64,000 bases of DNA from Vibrio spartinae. Its GTDB lineage: Bacteria; Pseudomonadota; Gammaproteobacteria; Enterobacterales; Vibrionaceae. The DNA lies in NCBI RefSeq assembly GCF_024347135.1, contig NZ_AP024907.1, forward strand, positions 983,001 through 1,047,000, in the 5' to 3' direction. The notes below the pieces were generated by a model, which was not told the origin of the DNA, did no database searches, and worked only from the letters and a program-made list of their open reading frames with translations. This document shows, piece after piece, positions 51,890 through 61,691 of the stretch. Within the stretch, counting starts at the first letter, position 1. Each line of letters starts with the position of its first letter. A program made the position numbers and the translations under genes.

Positions 51890-54172
51890 CTATGTATCCT
51901 TGAGTAAATTTTTGATGCTTTCTTCATTTTTATGTGAAGAATGCACTTTGATCAATCCTTGGCTAATGGCTTGACGACAGGCTTGACGAATATCGTCGGT
52001 TGCAAAGCTGGCCGCAGGCGCATTGTCGATGGCTTTCAAATAGACCCAATGGCTACTTTGCTCCGTGACGCTGAGTTCTCTTGAAGCGCTGGTCGCCATC
52101 AGCAGGATATCCAGTAACTCCTTCTCATTGATGGCAGTGTACGCTTTCGGCAAAAACGGGTAATCAGCGATACCGATTCGAATAATCCGATTCAAGTGAC
52201 CGGAAGGCTGGAACTCATTCACCCAAGTTTGAATTTTTTCGAACAATGCCTGCGGAGACGCTTCATCGCTCTCATCGGTTTGCATGTAGTTGTGTTCCAC
52301 ATAGACAAGGTTGGCATCCGTAAAATGAAACAGGCGCGTGTGTTGGTTTAGTTTGTCTTTCAGGTATTCGCCAAACGCTAACTCAAGCTTGAGACCTTCC
52401 GTGTAACCATGCTCAAGATACATATTCCGCAAGAAAGGAATATCGATCATCGCGAACCGTAAACGATCACTGAGCGGTTCGTGGATTAATTCACCGATAT
52501 GCCATTGCTCATAGGTATGGCTGCTCTTTTGTAAAGAAGAAGAGAGGTCTTCATTTAGCATTCGCAGATTATTCAAACGAGAGCGAGAGTGCATGAACAA
52601 GTGATTATTGAGATATTCGATCTCTTCGTTCTGTTGCCGAATGATGTGGCCACGTCGTAAAATGAGTAGAAAGAAGATGAATCCGGCCGTAAAAAGACCG
52701 TAAGCGATATTTTGTAAATACCGATAATGTTTTTCTTGCTGTTTCAGCGCCCGATCCTGACCTGCCAAATGTAATGTTTGTTCGACAAACATTTTTTGCT
52801 GTTTGAAAGCTTCTTCACTGATGTGATTCAACTGATTTTGCTGTCTTTGGCTCAATTGGTTGTACTGACGTGAGTAGTTGAGCGCCTCTAAATAGTGCCC
52901 TTGTTTCTCTGATGCCTCGGAGAGTAGCTTAAACGCCTGCATCAATGTCTGATCGTCCTGAGTCTTGTCTGCCAGCACAGTGGACTGACGTGCCAGTGCA
53001 ATCGCCCGGGATGTCTCTTTTTGATAAAAAGCGATCCCGGCTTTCAGGAGAAAGGTCTGTCCTTGGAGGCGGGGAAAGTTAAATTGTTCCAGCAATGGCT
53101 CGATTGCTGACAGATAATCCTCGGCCAGCGGGTAGTTATAAAGCTGCATATAGGTTGATGCCAGACGAATCCGCACCGCGATGAAAAGCTGCATGTTGTG
53201 CTGTGTGACTGAGTGATCCAGCACATTGAGATAATAGACGAGTGCCAGATTGAACTTACTTTGCTGATAATAGATATCGCCCATTCGTTTCAGGATATTG
53301 ACCAGTACGGGAGACTCCTCATAGGCGTCATAAAAGTCAGCGGCCTGAGACAGATAAAGCAGCGCTCTATCAAGGACCTTACGTTCATAAAACAGTTGTG
53401 CCAGAAGCGAGTTCGTCATCGCCAGTAATGCACTATCATTGGATTCCAATGCACTCCAATAAGCGGTCAGTAGCTCTGACAGTGCTTTATTGTAACGCTT
53501 GTGACTCAGATAGTGTTTGCCGACCTGAATATGATACTCGATCTGTCTTTTGACGGATTGCGTTTGGCTGATGTAGGCTTTGGCTGCTTCATAATGGTTT
53601 ACTGCCAGTTCATTCTCATTGGATTTTGAGGCAATTTCAGCCAGAAGCATCAAAATATTATAGTGAATTCTTTTGCCAAGCTGTTCCGCATTTTTAAGCT
53701 GAGCCAATTCGGCTGCAAGTTTTTTGAGCTGAGCCCGTGCCAGTTGTGCGTCATGATTGAGGAGCCAGTTGAGACGGATTTCCAACTGACGGACTTCGAT
53801 TTCCAGATAAGGTAACTGGTATTTTTGGGTTAATGCGATGGCACTTTTCAGATAGCGCAGTGCTTTATCATAATACCCTTGACGAAAGAGCGCCTGAGCC
53901 AGAATTTCCATAGCTTCAACACTCGAATTCGGTGTGCGGATGAGATTGTCAGAACTTTCATTGGTGATCTTTGACGGTGATTTCTCGTTTGTATCTGATA
54001 AGGTTCTTTTGGTCAGGTAAGCTGACGTGAGTGACTGTGCTTCCTTCGGCGAAATATCCAGAAGTAGGTTGGCTTCTTCCAGTGTGGGAGAGGTATAAAC
54101 ACTAGCAAACACCACATGGCAGCTACTGAGAAGCAACCATAGAGATAGCGCATTCCGGATTGTTTTGAGCAT
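51890..54172 (-). CDS. Membrane TPR protein with an apparently degenerate GGDEF-like C-terminal domain
   Basis: The protein is about 760 residues. A signal segment (LSLWLLLSSCHVVFA) is followed by many tetratricopeptide-like repeats (about 85-450), such as ALFRQGYYDKALRYLKSAIA and YHIQVGKHYLSHKRYNKALS. A short coiled coil precedes one membrane helix (IAYGLFTAGFIFFLLILRRG, about 495). The cytoplasmic C-terminal 230 residues have the pattern of a GGDEF fold (RLRFAMIDIPFLRNMYLEHG), but LFHFTDANLVYVE stands where GGDEF should be, so catalysis is unlikely. A periplasmic sensor that signals through a pseudo-cyclase is plausible. The start is uncertain (GTG 54184 or ATG 54172). It is downstream of queF with a short gap. 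Confidence 0.78.
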   Translation of the reverse strand: MLKTIRNALSLWLLLSSCHVVFASVYTSPTLEEANLLLDISPKEAQSLTSAYLTKRTLSDTNEKSPSKITNESSDNLIRTPNSSVEAMEILAQALFRQGYYDKALRYLKSAIALTQKYQLPYLEIEVRQLEIRLNWLLNHDAQLARAQLKKLAAELAQLKNAEQLGKRIHYNILMLLAEIASKSNENELAVNHYEAAKAYISQTQSVKRQIEYHIQVGKHYLSHKRYNKALSELLTAYWSALESNDSALLAMTNSLLAQLFYERKVLDRALLYLSQAADFYDAYEESPVLVNILKRMGDIYYQQSKFNLALVYYLNVLDHSVTQHNMQLFIAVRIRLASTYMQLYNYPLAEDYLSAIEPLLEQFNFPRLQGQTFLLKAGIAFYQKETSRAIALARQSTVLADKTQDDQTLMQAFKLLSEASEKQGHYLEALNYSRQYNQLSQRQQNQLNHISEEAFKQQKMFVEQTLHLAGQDRALKQQEKHYRYLQNIAYGLFTAGFIFFLLILRRGHIIRQQNEEIEYLNNHLFMHSRSRLNNLRMLNEDLSSSLQKSSHTYEQWHIGELIHEPLSDRLRFAMIDIPFLRNMYLEHGYTEGLKLELAFGEYLKDKLNQHTRLFHFTDANLVYVEHNYMQTDESDEASPQALFEKIQTWVNEFQPSGHLNRIIRIGIADYPFLPKAYTAINEKELLDILLMATSASRELSVTEQSSHWVYLKAIDNAPAASFATDDIRQACRQAISQGLIKVHSSHKNEESIKNLLKDT

Positions 54173-54195
54173 TTGAACGGTCACTCCCAGCCTGT

Positions 54196-55041
54196 TTACT
54201 GACGAGCCATACGTAAGACGCTGGCCGGCTGGTTGTCTTCCGTTGAACGATAAGGATTAATATCCAGTCCGCCTCGACGGGTATACCGGGCATAAACGGT
54301 CAATGACTGTGGTGCGCAATATTTCATCAAATCGGTGAAGATTCGTTCCACACACTGTTCATGAAACTCATTGTGTTCACGGAAAGAGATCAGATAACGG
54401 AGTAGTGCTTCGCGATTGATCTGTCTGCCACGATAATGGATTTCAACGCTGCCCCAGTCCGGTTGATTGGTGATCAGACAATTGGATTTCAACAGATGAC
54501 TGTGCAGGGTTTCTTCAACAAAGGTCTCTGTGGTTGCCTGTTCCAGATAGGCCGCGTTGAATGCATATTGGTCGATTTCAATATCCTGCTCGTCAATACA
54601 TTCACCTTCCATTGTGATGATGTGCTGATGAGTAAAATCATTGACATGTCTGAGGTTCACGGTGACGTCTTCACCGGCACAGTGAGATAAATCAGCACTG
54701 AGTCTGGCATGAACCGTCTGCCAATCGTCAAATTTTGTTTGATTCAAACTGTTTAGATAGAGTTTAAATGACTTAGATTCGATCAGATTCGGGCTGGTAG
54801 CCGGGATTGAAACGTATCCAATCGCGACCTGTGGTAACCCTTTAGTATTGAGCCATGAAAGCTCGTAAAGCGTCCAGAGATCACATCCCTGAAACGGCAG
54901 GGCTTCCGACAAATGCAGGTCATCTCGGTTCAGGCTTCGGGGGACTGCTTGCAGCAGTGAAGGATCATAATGACTTGCATAGATAGTATCTTGGCCTAAC
55001 TTAAGGTCAGCCAAGGCCTCAGTATCGGAATATTTGCTCAT
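54196..55041 (-). CDS. queF: NADPH-dependent 7-cyano-7-deazaguanine reductase QueF
   Basis: The 281-residue enzyme reduces preQ0 to preQ1 in queuosine synthesis. It is the long bimodular (YqcD/type II) form, with an N-terminal half containing [20 protein letters not shown] and the catalytic Cys in [20 protein letters not shown]. The C-terminal half includes [23 protein letters not shown] 55041 is divergent from syd. No preQ1 riboswitch is apparent in the 213-base gap. Confidence 0.96.
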   Translation of the reverse strand: MSKYSDTEALADLKLGQDTIYASHYDPSLLQAVPRSLNRDDLHLSEALPFQGCDLWTLYELSWLNTKGLPQVAIGYVSIPATSPNLIESKSFKLYLNSLNQTKFDDWQTVHARLSADLSHCAGEDVTVNLRHVNDFTHQHIITMEGECIDEQDIEIDQYAFNAAYLEQATTETFVEETLHSHLLKSNCLITNQPDWGSVEIHYRGRQINREALLRYLISFREHNEFHEQCVERIFTDLMKYCAPQSLTVYARYTRRGGLDINPYRSTEDNQPASVLRMARQ

Positions 55042-55180
55042 GTTCAGGACTAAATTCGTTTAGAATACGGGGAATTTTACGCAATCCACCCGCCAATGTC
55101 ATTAGGCGTGGGCTGTCTTCGTGAAATGATCGGTAAATTACCGGAGAAAACCTATCATCAACGGAGCACGATTGCTTTCC

Positions 55181-55222
55181 TTGGCACGGACTGAAGAAAC
55201 TTTGGCACGGGCTGAAGAAAAC
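55181..55222 (+). repeat. Two-copy 21-bp tandem repeat in the queF-syd gap
   Basis: TTGGCACGGACTGAAGAAAC at 55181 recurs as TTGGCACGGGCTGAAGAAAA at 55202. It is a recent-looking duplication about 35-75 bases before the syd start, near where its promoter would be. Confidence 0.75.
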
Positions 55223-55254
55223 AGCGGTATCACAGTGATAATTCGGAGAATAAC

Positions 55255-55803
55255 ATGAGTGAAATGGTTCTATCATCATCCCTGACGAAGTTTTGTCAGC
55301 GTTATTTATTGGCCTATCAACAAGAACATGGTTCTTTGCCGATTAATACCGAATTAGCGGACTGGCCGTCGCCTTGTATTGATGATAAACAAGGTGACAT
55401 TGTGTATTGGCAGCCAGTCAGTCGAAGTGAACCTGCTGATTTTGCAAATGCAGAGCAGGCGATTGAGCTGAATTTTCATGAGGCGATCAAGGCATTTTAT
55501 GGCACGCAGTTTTGTGCTGATATGGCGGCGCGCTGGCAAGGCGAGTCATTAACATTACTTCAAGTCTGGAGTGACGCTGATTTTGACCGATTACAGGAGA
55601 ATATTTTAGGGCATTTGGTCACCCAGCGTCGTTTGAAAATCAAACCCACTGTGTTTATCGCTTCCACTGATGCGGAACTCGATGTGATTTCGATTTGTAA
55701 TCAGAGTGGTGAAGTCATTCTGGAGCGTCTTGGCACATCAAAACGCGACATCCTGGCACCGACACTCGATGCTTTTTTAGAACAATTAGAACCCATGGTG
55801 TAA
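55255..55803 (+). CDS. syd: SecY-interacting protein Syd
   Basis: The 182-residue cytoplasmic protein matches Syd, which binds SecY and helps check the translocon. The motifs are [40 protein letters not shown] and [23 protein letters not shown] 55255 follows a GGAG element (55243-55246). It is followed after 3 bases by the DUF2310 gene. Confidence 0.95.
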   Translation: MSEMVLSSSLTKFCQRYLLAYQQEHGSLPINTELADWPSPCIDDKQGDIVYWQPVSRSEPADFANAEQAIELNFHEAIKAFYGTQFCADMAARWQGESLTLLQVWSDADFDRLQENILGHLVTQRRLKIKPTVFIASTDAELDVISICNQSGEVILERLGTSKRDILAPTLDAFLEQLEPMV

Positions 55804-55806
55804 GTG

Positions 55807-56583
55807 ATGTACGTTGTTGAACTCCAGTTTGAATGTTTTGATAACACAACGGTTGCTGCCGTTGAAGGGGTGATTTCCGGTTTACTGGAAGCATTACGGT
55901 TTAACGGCCAGATTCTGGGCCGGGAATTTCCCGTTGTCATGGGAGACGGTGAGTTCTTTGTCCGGGCGGTATGTGCTGAAAAACAGAGTTTGCATCCGAA
56001 TTATCACTCCGCTTTTGTACGCAGATGTATTGCAAGGCTGACTGAGGCGAGTTTGCTCGCGCCGAAAGTTCGTATTCTGGGGCAAGATATTCACTCCGAG
56101 CAAACGGATCCCGATGAGCCACGTGAGTGGCAGGTGCTTTATACGACCTATGTTCATACTTGCTCACCCTTACGGAATGGTGAAACGCTCCTGCCGATAC
56201 CTTTATACCGCATTCCTGCGACATTTAATGGGGATCATAAAGCGGTGATTAAATGGCAGACGGAATGGCAAGCTTGTGATGAACTTCAGATGGCCGGTGG
56301 CTGCCAGGCTGAACATGCGGCTTTAAAAGAGATGATGATGCCGGATAGTGATTTGTTTAGGCGTGGCTGGGATTTACGTGGGCGTATTGAGTATTTGACG
56401 AAAATCCCTACTTACTTTTATCAGTACCGTGTCGGTGGGACCAGTTTAGAAAGTGAACAGCATCGTTGTTGTCCGAAATGTGGCGGTGAATGGCGGTTAG
56501 CCGAACCCCTGCATGATATTTTCCATTTCAAATGTGATACATGCCGGATTGTTTCGAATCTGTCGTGGGATTACCTGAAGTAA
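55807..56583 (+). CDS. DUF2310 zinc-ribbon protein
   Basis: The 258-residue protein from ATG 55807 begins MYVVELQFECFDNTTVAAVE. The C-terminus carries a zinc ribbon, CCPKCGGEW followed by FKCDTCRIV. Between them is an all-beta/alpha region with WQTEWQACDELQMAGGCQAE. This matches the DUF2310 family common downstream of syd in vibrios. The function is unknown. It is in one operon with syd. Confidence 0.85.
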   Translation: MYVVELQFECFDNTTVAAVEGVISGLLEALRFNGQILGREFPVVMGDGEFFVRAVCAEKQSLHPNYHSAFVRRCIARLTEASLLAPKVRILGQDIHSEQTDPDEPREWQVLYTTYVHTCSPLRNGETLLPIPLYRIPATFNGDHKAVIKWQTEWQACDELQMAGGCQAEHAALKEMMMPDSDLFRRGWDLRGRIEYLTKIPTYFYQYRVGGTSLESEQHRCCPKCGGEWRLAEPLHDIFHFKCDTCRIVSNLSWDYLK

Positions 56584-56604
56584 GTCATCAGAAAAAATGA
56601 AGCA

Positions 56605-56630
56605 ATAAAAAAGGGCATGAAAATGCCCTT
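56605..56630. terminator. Convergent terminator between the DUF2310 gene and metQ
   Basis: AAGGGCAT-GAAA-ATGCCCTT (56611-56630). On the minus strand it is followed by TTTTTTATT, so it best serves metQ; the plus-strand tail is poor. Confidence 0.8.
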
Positions 56631-56678
56631 GTTTGCTTGATACAAATGTTGTTATCGCGTTGACGGCAAAACTTGGTT

Positions 56679-57488
56679 TTACCAGCCTTTGACAACACCG
56701 TCATTGAAGATTTTCATCGCAGCATTATAGACTTCATCGGTCTGATAAGCTTTCACAAAGTTTTGTACATTTTCGTTGTTGACGTTGTTTTCACGCGCGA
56801 CGATCAGATTGACGTACGGTGATTCTTTGTCTTCGACAAACAGACCATCTTTTTCCGGAGAAAGGTGTAACTGGCTGGCAAAGGTGGTATTGATAACCGC
56901 AATGGCCACATCATCCAGTGAACGAGGCAGTTGTGCTGCGTCTAATTCCAGGATTTCTAACTGCTTCGGATTTTTCACAATATCTTGTACGGTTGCTTTC
57001 AAACCAACGCCATCGCGTAAGGTAATCAGACCTTGCTGCTGAAGGAGGATCAGTGAGCGACCGAGGTTGGTTGGATCATTTGGTACAGCAATCCGATCAC
57101 CTTCTTTCAGCGCATCAACTGATTTGATTCTTTTGGAGTATCCTGCAATCGGATAAACAAATGTATTACCAGCAATCTTTAATTTGTAACCCCGATCGGC
57201 AATTTGCTGATCCAGATACGGTTTGTGCTGGAATGCGTTGACATCAACAGAACCATCATCCAGTGCTGCATTGGGCGTCACATAATCGGTGAATGTGACC
57301 AGTTCTACATCAAGATTGTATTTATCTTTTGCCACTTTTTTAGCGACTTCGGCAACTTGTGCTTCTGCACCGGCAATGACACCCACTTTGATTTTGTTAT
57401 TATCGGCAGTTTTATCACCACAGCCGGCCAGCACCAGTGCGGAAGCTGCCGTAGCAATCGTGAGTAACCCCTTTAGACTTAATTTCAT
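56679..57488 (-). CDS. metQ: Methionine ABC transporter substrate-binding lipoprotein MetQ
   Basis: The 269-residue lipoprotein has a signal peptide with lipobox LVLAGC, followed by the NlpA/MetQ fold: KIKVGVIAGAEAQVAEVAKK and DGSVDVNAFQHKPYLDQQIA. It binds D- and L-methionine for the MetNI transporter. ATG 57488 follows AAGGAG. It is last in metN-metI-metQ. Confidence 0.97.
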   Translation of the reverse strand: MKLSLKGLLTIATAASALVLAGCGDKTADNNKIKVGVIAGAEAQVAEVAKKVAKDKYNLDVELVTFTDYVTPNAALDDGSVDVNAFQHKPYLDQQIADRGYKLKIAGNTFVYPIAGYSKRIKSVDALKEGDRIAVPNDPTNLGRSLILLQQQGLITLRDGVGLKATVQDIVKNPKQLEILELDAAQLPRSLDDVAIAVINTTFASQLHLSPEKDGLFVEDKESPYVNLIVARENNVNNENVQNFVKAYQTDEVYNAAMKIFNDGVVKGW

Positions 57489-57560
57489 AAACTTCTCCTT
57501 GGCTTAATCCTGAGTGATGATCATCGATCATCGATGTTTTTATTGTTTAGCTATGGTTGC

Positions 57561-58244
57561 TTATCTATGGTCAACCCTGCGTACGATGGCATCACCAATG
57601 GACTGAATAATCTGAACAAGAACAATGAGCATCACGACAGTCACAGCCATGACAGTAATATCATAACGGTAGAAACCATAACGAATCGCCACATCACCGA
57701 GGCCACCACCACCAACGGTTCCTGCCATTGCTGAGTAACTCACCAGTGTCACCAGCGTAATGGTGACGGCGTTAAGAATCGTTGGCATCGCTTCCGGTAA
57801 CAGAACTTTGGCGATAATTTGCAGCGGTTTCGCTCCCATGGCTTGGGCTGCTTCAACGAGACCGGCAGGGACTTCCAGCAGGGCACCTTCAATCAGTCGG
57901 GCAACAAATGGAATCGCGCCGATGGTCAATGGCACGATTGCTGCTGTTGTGCCGATAAACGTGCCGATCAATAGTTTGGTTAACGGGATAATCGCGACCA
58001 TCAAGACCAAAAACGGCACCGAGCGGCCAATGTTGACCACTGCGCCTAAAACACGGTTAAAGCGTCGGTTTTCCATTAATCCCCTCGGTTTCGTGATATG
58101 CAGGATAACACCGAGTGGAATGCCGACGAGAAAGCCGACCAAACCTGAGATCGCAACCATATAGACCGTTTGCCAAGTTGCATTCAAAATCAGATGACTG
58201 TTTTGACTGACCCAGTCAACGATGAGGTTAATTGACATATCCAA
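57561..58244 (-). CDS. metI: Methionine ABC transporter permease MetI
   Basis: The 227-residue permease has five to six membrane helices and the coupling motif [20 protein letters not shown]. Its start overlaps the metN stop by 17 bases. The first residues may be MSINLIVDW, from the ATG two codons in. Confidence 0.97.
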   Translation of the reverse strand: MDMSINLIVDWVSQNSHLILNATWQTVYMVAISGLVGFLVGIPLGVILHITKPRGLMENRRFNRVLGAVVNIGRSVPFLVLMVAIIPLTKLLIGTFIGTTAAIVPLTIGAIPFVARLIEGALLEVPAGLVEAAQAMGAKPLQIIAKVLLPEAMPTILNAVTITLVTLVSYSAMAGTVGGGGLGDVAIRYGFYRYDITVMAVTVVMLIVLVQIIQSIGDAIVRRVDHR

Positions 58245-59262
58245 GGACCTCTACTTTTACATGCTGTGAACGGAGATATTCGATTGCGGCTTGAGTGAGT
58301 GCATCTTCTCCAAAGAGTTCTGCGACCAACATGCCGAATTTAACACCGCCGGCATAATCGAGATCAGAACTGAGAATATTCACATCCACATTAAAATCCC
58401 GTGAGATATGTGAAACCAACGGGGCATCAACCGTGGCACCGGTAAACTCCATTCGAACGAGTGGATAGCCACTCGGAATGCGTTCCGGATGAAGACGACT
58501 TTCATAATCTTCCGGAATCGATAAATCCAGTGTTGAACGAATAAACTGGTGAGCGAGTTCTGTTTTCGGATGGGCAAAAATATCGCTGATACTGCCTTTT
58601 TCAACCAACTCACCGTCGCCGATGATTGCGACTTCGTGACAGATACTTTTAACGACATCCATTTCATGCGTAATCAGCAAAATCGTGATATCTAACTGGC
58701 GATTAATCTGTTTGAGCAGTTGTAAAATCGATTGGGTCGTGGCCGGATCCAGTGCACTGGTGGCTTCATCACATAGCAGCACTTTGGGGTCACTCGCCAA
58801 TGCGCGCGCAATGGCGACGCGCTGTTTTTGCCCGCCACTGAGGTTGGATGGATAGGCTTGTTTCTTGTCGTCAAGGCCGACAAGTGTCAGCAATTTATCC
58901 ACTTTATTATGGATATATTGCTGATTATGACCCGCAAGTTCTAGCGGCAGGGCAATATTGTCAAATACAGTTCGGGATGATAACAGATTAAAATGCTGGA
59001 AGATCATACCGATATTGCGTCTGGCCTGACAGAGCTGAGCTGCGCTCAATTTGGTCAGGTCAACACCGTCAACAATGACTTCACCACTTGTGGGGGATTC
59101 CAGCATATTGACACAGCGTATCAGCGTACTTTTCCCTGCACCGGAAGAGCCGATTACCCCAAAAATAGCCCCTTGCCGGATATGGAGATTAATGTCTTTC
59201 AGAGCGAGTATTTGATTATCGCCTTGACCGAACATTTTATTGACGTGATTTATTTCAATCAT
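58228..59262 (-). CDS. metN: Methionine ABC transporter ATPase MetN
   Basis: The 344-residue ATPase has Walker [10 protein letters not shown], signature [15 protein letters not shown], Walker [13 protein letters not shown] and a C-terminal regulatory NIL domain (about 265-344) that binds methionine for transinhibition. It is first in the operon; a MetJ box lies 171 bases upstream. Confidence 0.98.
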   Translation of the reverse strand: MIEINHVNKMFGQGDNQILALKDINLHIRQGAIFGVIGSSGAGKSTLIRCVNMLESPTSGEVIVDGVDLTKLSAAQLCQARRNIGMIFQHFNLLSSRTVFDNIALPLELAGHNQQYIHNKVDKLLTLVGLDDKKQAYPSNLSGGQKQRVAIARALASDPKVLLCDEATSALDPATTQSILQLLKQINRQLDITILLITHEMDVVKSICHEVAIIGDGELVEKGSISDIFAHPKTELAHQFIRSTLDLSIPEDYESRLHPERIPSGYPLVRMEFTGATVDAPLVSHISRDFNVDVNILSSDLDYAGGVKFGMLVAELFGEDALTQAAIEYLRSQHVKVEVLGYVN

Positions 59263-59419
59263 TAGAAACCCTGACTAGGACGTACTTTAGTTTATTAATT
59301 GAATTCCGCCTCAGATGACGAATTGCATGCTAAGGCATGGTGTGTTGAGAGATGATATCGTATTCAACCAGAACAACACCTGCGATTTGGTAGTGGATGC
59401 TATGGCTTCATGATAATGA

Positions 59420-59448
59420 AGTCAATCATTTTCGACGTCTAGACGTCT
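59420..59448 (-). promoter_or_regulatory. MetJ operator and -35 region of metNIQ
   Basis: Two adjacent met boxes, CGACGTCT (59433-59440) and AGACGTCT (59441-59448), fit the MetJ consensus AGACGTCT at 15 of 16 positions. TTGACT on the minus strand (59420-59425) is a -35 candidate. Repression by MetJ with S-adenosylmethionine is established for this operon in relatives. Confidence 0.82.
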
Positions 59449-59546
59449 AAAAGGACCATTGTCGTCATTTGTGCGGAAAAAAGCAATCAAAAAACTGAAA
59501 CGCGATACAAAGGGGATTTGGGTGTATCTCCGGCAGTGAGTTTGAG

Positions 59547-59552
59547 TATAAT
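59547..59552 (+). promoter_or_regulatory. -10 element of gmhB
   Basis: A perfect TATAAT 34 bases before the gmhB start. No good -35 is seen at the usual distance. The rest of the 323-base metN-gmhB gap shows only the MetJ site. Confidence 0.5.
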
Positions 59553-59585
59553 AACCCACATTAATTAGTCGGATGGGGTAAAGCT

Positions 59586-60134
59586 TTGGCTAAACCAGCA
59601 GTGTTTCTGGATCGCGATGGTGTGATCAATATTGATAGTGATTATGTTCATGATGAACATGATTTCCACTTCATTGATGGGATTTTTGAGGCAACAAAAC
59701 GCTTGAAGGATATGGGATATCTTTTAGTGGTCGTCACCAATCAAGCGGGGATCGCGCGAGGTTTGTTTAGCGAAGATCGCTTTTTGAGCCTGACTCAGTG
59801 GATGGATTGGAATTTCATTGATCACGCGGTCGAGTTGGATGGGATTTATTATTGTCCTCACCATCCAGAACATGGTCTCGGTAAATATAAGCAGGACTGC
59901 GATTGCCGAAAACCCCAGCCCGGTATGTTTATCTCGGCGCGTGATTTTCTCGACATCGATATGGCAAATTCGGTGATGGTTGGTGATAAACCATCAGACT
60001 TGATTGCCGCTCAGGCCGCAGGAGTTGGCACTTCAATTTTGGTTCGCACCGGAAAACCAGTGACTGAAGATGGGGAATCACTTGCCGATGTGGTTCTTGA
60101 TAGCATCAAAGATGTACCAGCCTATCTGGCGTGA
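59586..60134 (+). CDS. gmhB: D-glycero-beta-D-manno-heptose 1,7-bisphosphate 7-phosphatase
   Basis: This HAD-family enzyme of 182 residues acts in ADP-heptose synthesis for lipopolysaccharide. Catalytic Asp9 and Asp11 are in [15 protein letters not shown] zinc-binding loop with [10 protein letters not shown] and [10 protein letters not shown] is typical of GmhB. The start is TTG 59586 (MAKPAVFLD), with GGGG upstream; no ATG fits. It is divergent from metN, as in many relatives. Confidence 0.95.
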   Translation: MAKPAVFLDRDGVINIDSDYVHDEHDFHFIDGIFEATKRLKDMGYLLVVVTNQAGIARGLFSEDRFLSLTQWMDWNFIDHAVELDGIYYCPHHPEHGLGKYKQDCDCRKPQPGMFISARDFLDIDMANSVMVGDKPSDLIAAQAAGVGTSILVRTGKPVTEDGESLADVVLDSIKDVPAYLA

Positions 60135-60323
60135 TGGCTTGTTATCCGGACGCGGGACAGAAAAATTGAGTTGATATCATATTGAATGTCATAAAGCGGG
60201 GAGGCGATTGATTCGTTCGTGTCTCTTTGCTGGCATTTATCGCAGTATGAGGTCGGTATTGAATCTGGCATCGCCACAGTCATTCAATCCGATGTGGGTG
60301 AATTGCCTGAATAAAGATAGAAA

Positions 60324-60348
60324 AAAAGCCAGCGATATGCTGGCTTTT
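60324..60348 (-). terminator. Terminator of the tRNA-Tyr transcript
   Basis: AAAAGCCAGC-GATAT-GCTGGCTTTT: a 10-bp stem. On the minus strand it is followed by T residues. It lies just past the second tRNA. Confidence 0.88.
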
Positions 60349-60353
60349 CTATA

Positions 60354-60438
<85 letters not shown>

Positions 60439-60491
60439 AGAGTTTTGTTCATGCCTGAATCAGATCAACAATGATTCAAACATTTTGAATA

Positions 60492-60576
<85 letters not shown>

Positions 60577-60634
60577 AGGGTGTGCACTTTGTATTGAAGA
60601 CATATTCCCGAAACATCTCTTCGGTGCGGGGCGC

Positions 60635-60662
60635 ATCATAGCAAACCTATGCAGTCTGTAAA
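60635..60662 (-). promoter_or_regulatory. Promoter of the tandem tRNA-Tyr genes
   Basis: On the minus strand, TTTACA (60657-60662), a 16-base spacer and TATGAT (60635-60640), followed by a GC-rich discriminator GCGCCCCGC. Such discriminators are typical of stringently controlled stable-RNA promoters. Confidence 0.75.
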
Positions 60663-60765
60663 GACTTTTCTAATAATTTATGACTGAGTGATGTCTTTTT
60701 GGACAAATGTGCTATTTCTTATTCAACATCAGGATATATAAGGCAAAATCTACGCACTTTATTGT

Positions 60766-61371
60766 TTATGATGAACCGTAAGTGACAGAATATCGGGATG
60801 GTTTATGATTCATCGCCAGCACAATATTGAGTACAGCCGCGCTGAGTATTGAGACGGCAATTATTGCTGGGGACAGGTAAAATAAGGATGCACAGACAAT
60901 TGATGCATCAATGCATAGTTGTGTTTTTCCCACAGAAATCCCGAATTTATCCTGAATCAATAAGCAGAAGACATTGAATCCGCCTAAGCTTGAACGATGG
61001 CGGAAAAGAATCAACATTCCCAGCCCCATCAAAAGTCCTCCTGTGATAGCACAGTAAATGACATTGACATCTGTTAACCGAATGAAGTGTGAAAATAGGT
61101 CGGTAAACAAGGAGACCAGTAGTCCGGAAATCAAACTGTTTAGCGTAAACCTGCGACCAAACCGTTTCCAGGCGAGCAAATAGAAAGGCGCATTGCATAA
61201 CAGATACAGCACACCAAAAGAGTAGGGCGTTAGCTGGTTGAATAATAATGCTAATCCGGCAGTCCCCCCGGTAATGGCATGTGCTGCCTGCAGAAACATA
61301 ATTCCCTGAGCAACCAAAAAGCTCCCGGTCATCATGGCAATGATATCTTCCTGAAATGTGTGTTTTTCCAT
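60766..61371 (-). CDS. YitT family membrane protein
   Basis: The 201-residue protein has five to six hydrophobic helices. GGTAGLALLFNQLTPYSFGV and HRSSLGGFNVFCLLIQDKFG are hallmarks of the YitT/DUF161 family. The transport or other role is unknown. It is divergent from glyA, with a 320-base gap. Confidence 0.88.
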   Translation of the reverse strand: MEKHTFQEDIIAMMTGSFLVAQGIMFLQAAHAITGGTAGLALLFNQLTPYSFGVLYLLCNAPFYLLAWKRFGRRFTLNSLISGLLVSLFTDLFSHFIRLTDVNVIYCAITGGLLMGLGMLILFRHRSSLGGFNVFCLLIQDKFGISVGKTQLCIDASIVCASLFYLSPAIIAVSILSAAVLNIVLAMNHKPSRYSVTYGSS

Positions 61372-61474
61372 TGAGGGTCAAAAGTATTGGGATAATTGCG
61401 GAGAATACTAAAGAAAAGGTGATGCTTTCGGTAGCTAGCAGCAGTAAATTCAGGTAAACCTATGTCTTTGGTTC

Positions 61475-61489
61475 TTTACATCATGTAAA
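61475..61489. promoter_or_regulatory. Palindrome in the yitT-glyA gap, possible operator
   Basis: TTTACATCATGTAAA is a 15-base inverted repeat with 6-bp arms and a 3-base centre, about 105 bases before the yitT-like start and 145 before the glyA PurR box. The binding protein cannot be named. Confidence 0.4.
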
Positions 61490-61573
61490 CCTGAAAGTTG
61501 ACACGCGTGATGCGATCATGGTGTGACTTTTCGGTATCATGAAAAAACTGCATGATAATTTGTCTATTTGGGC

Positions 61574-61602
61574 TTTATGACATAAATCAATTTAGGTAGA
61601 AT
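61574..61602 (+). promoter_or_regulatory. Promoter of glyA
   Basis: TTTATG (61574-61579), 17 bases, TAGAAT (61597-61602). The start point would be near 61609, with the PurR box just downstream, as in the Escherichia coli gene. Confidence 0.55.
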
Positions 61603-61619
61603 ACGCGCCAAATTAAGTG

Positions 61620-61635
61620 ACGAAAACGTTTGCGT
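61620..61635 (+). promoter_or_regulatory. PurR operator of glyA
   Basis: ACGAAAACGTTTGCGT differs from the PurR consensus at one position. It lies between the promoter and the glyA start. Confidence 0.87.
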
Positions 61636-61691
61636 TAAGTCAGAATGTCGTTTTATTAAACTTTCCAGTCAATCTGAGTCAGGAGATACAG

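Noticed and set aside
54196..55041. preQ1 riboswitch control of queF
   Set aside because: The queF leader has no recognisable preQ1 aptamer; only the tandem repeat and the divergent syd promoter region are seen.
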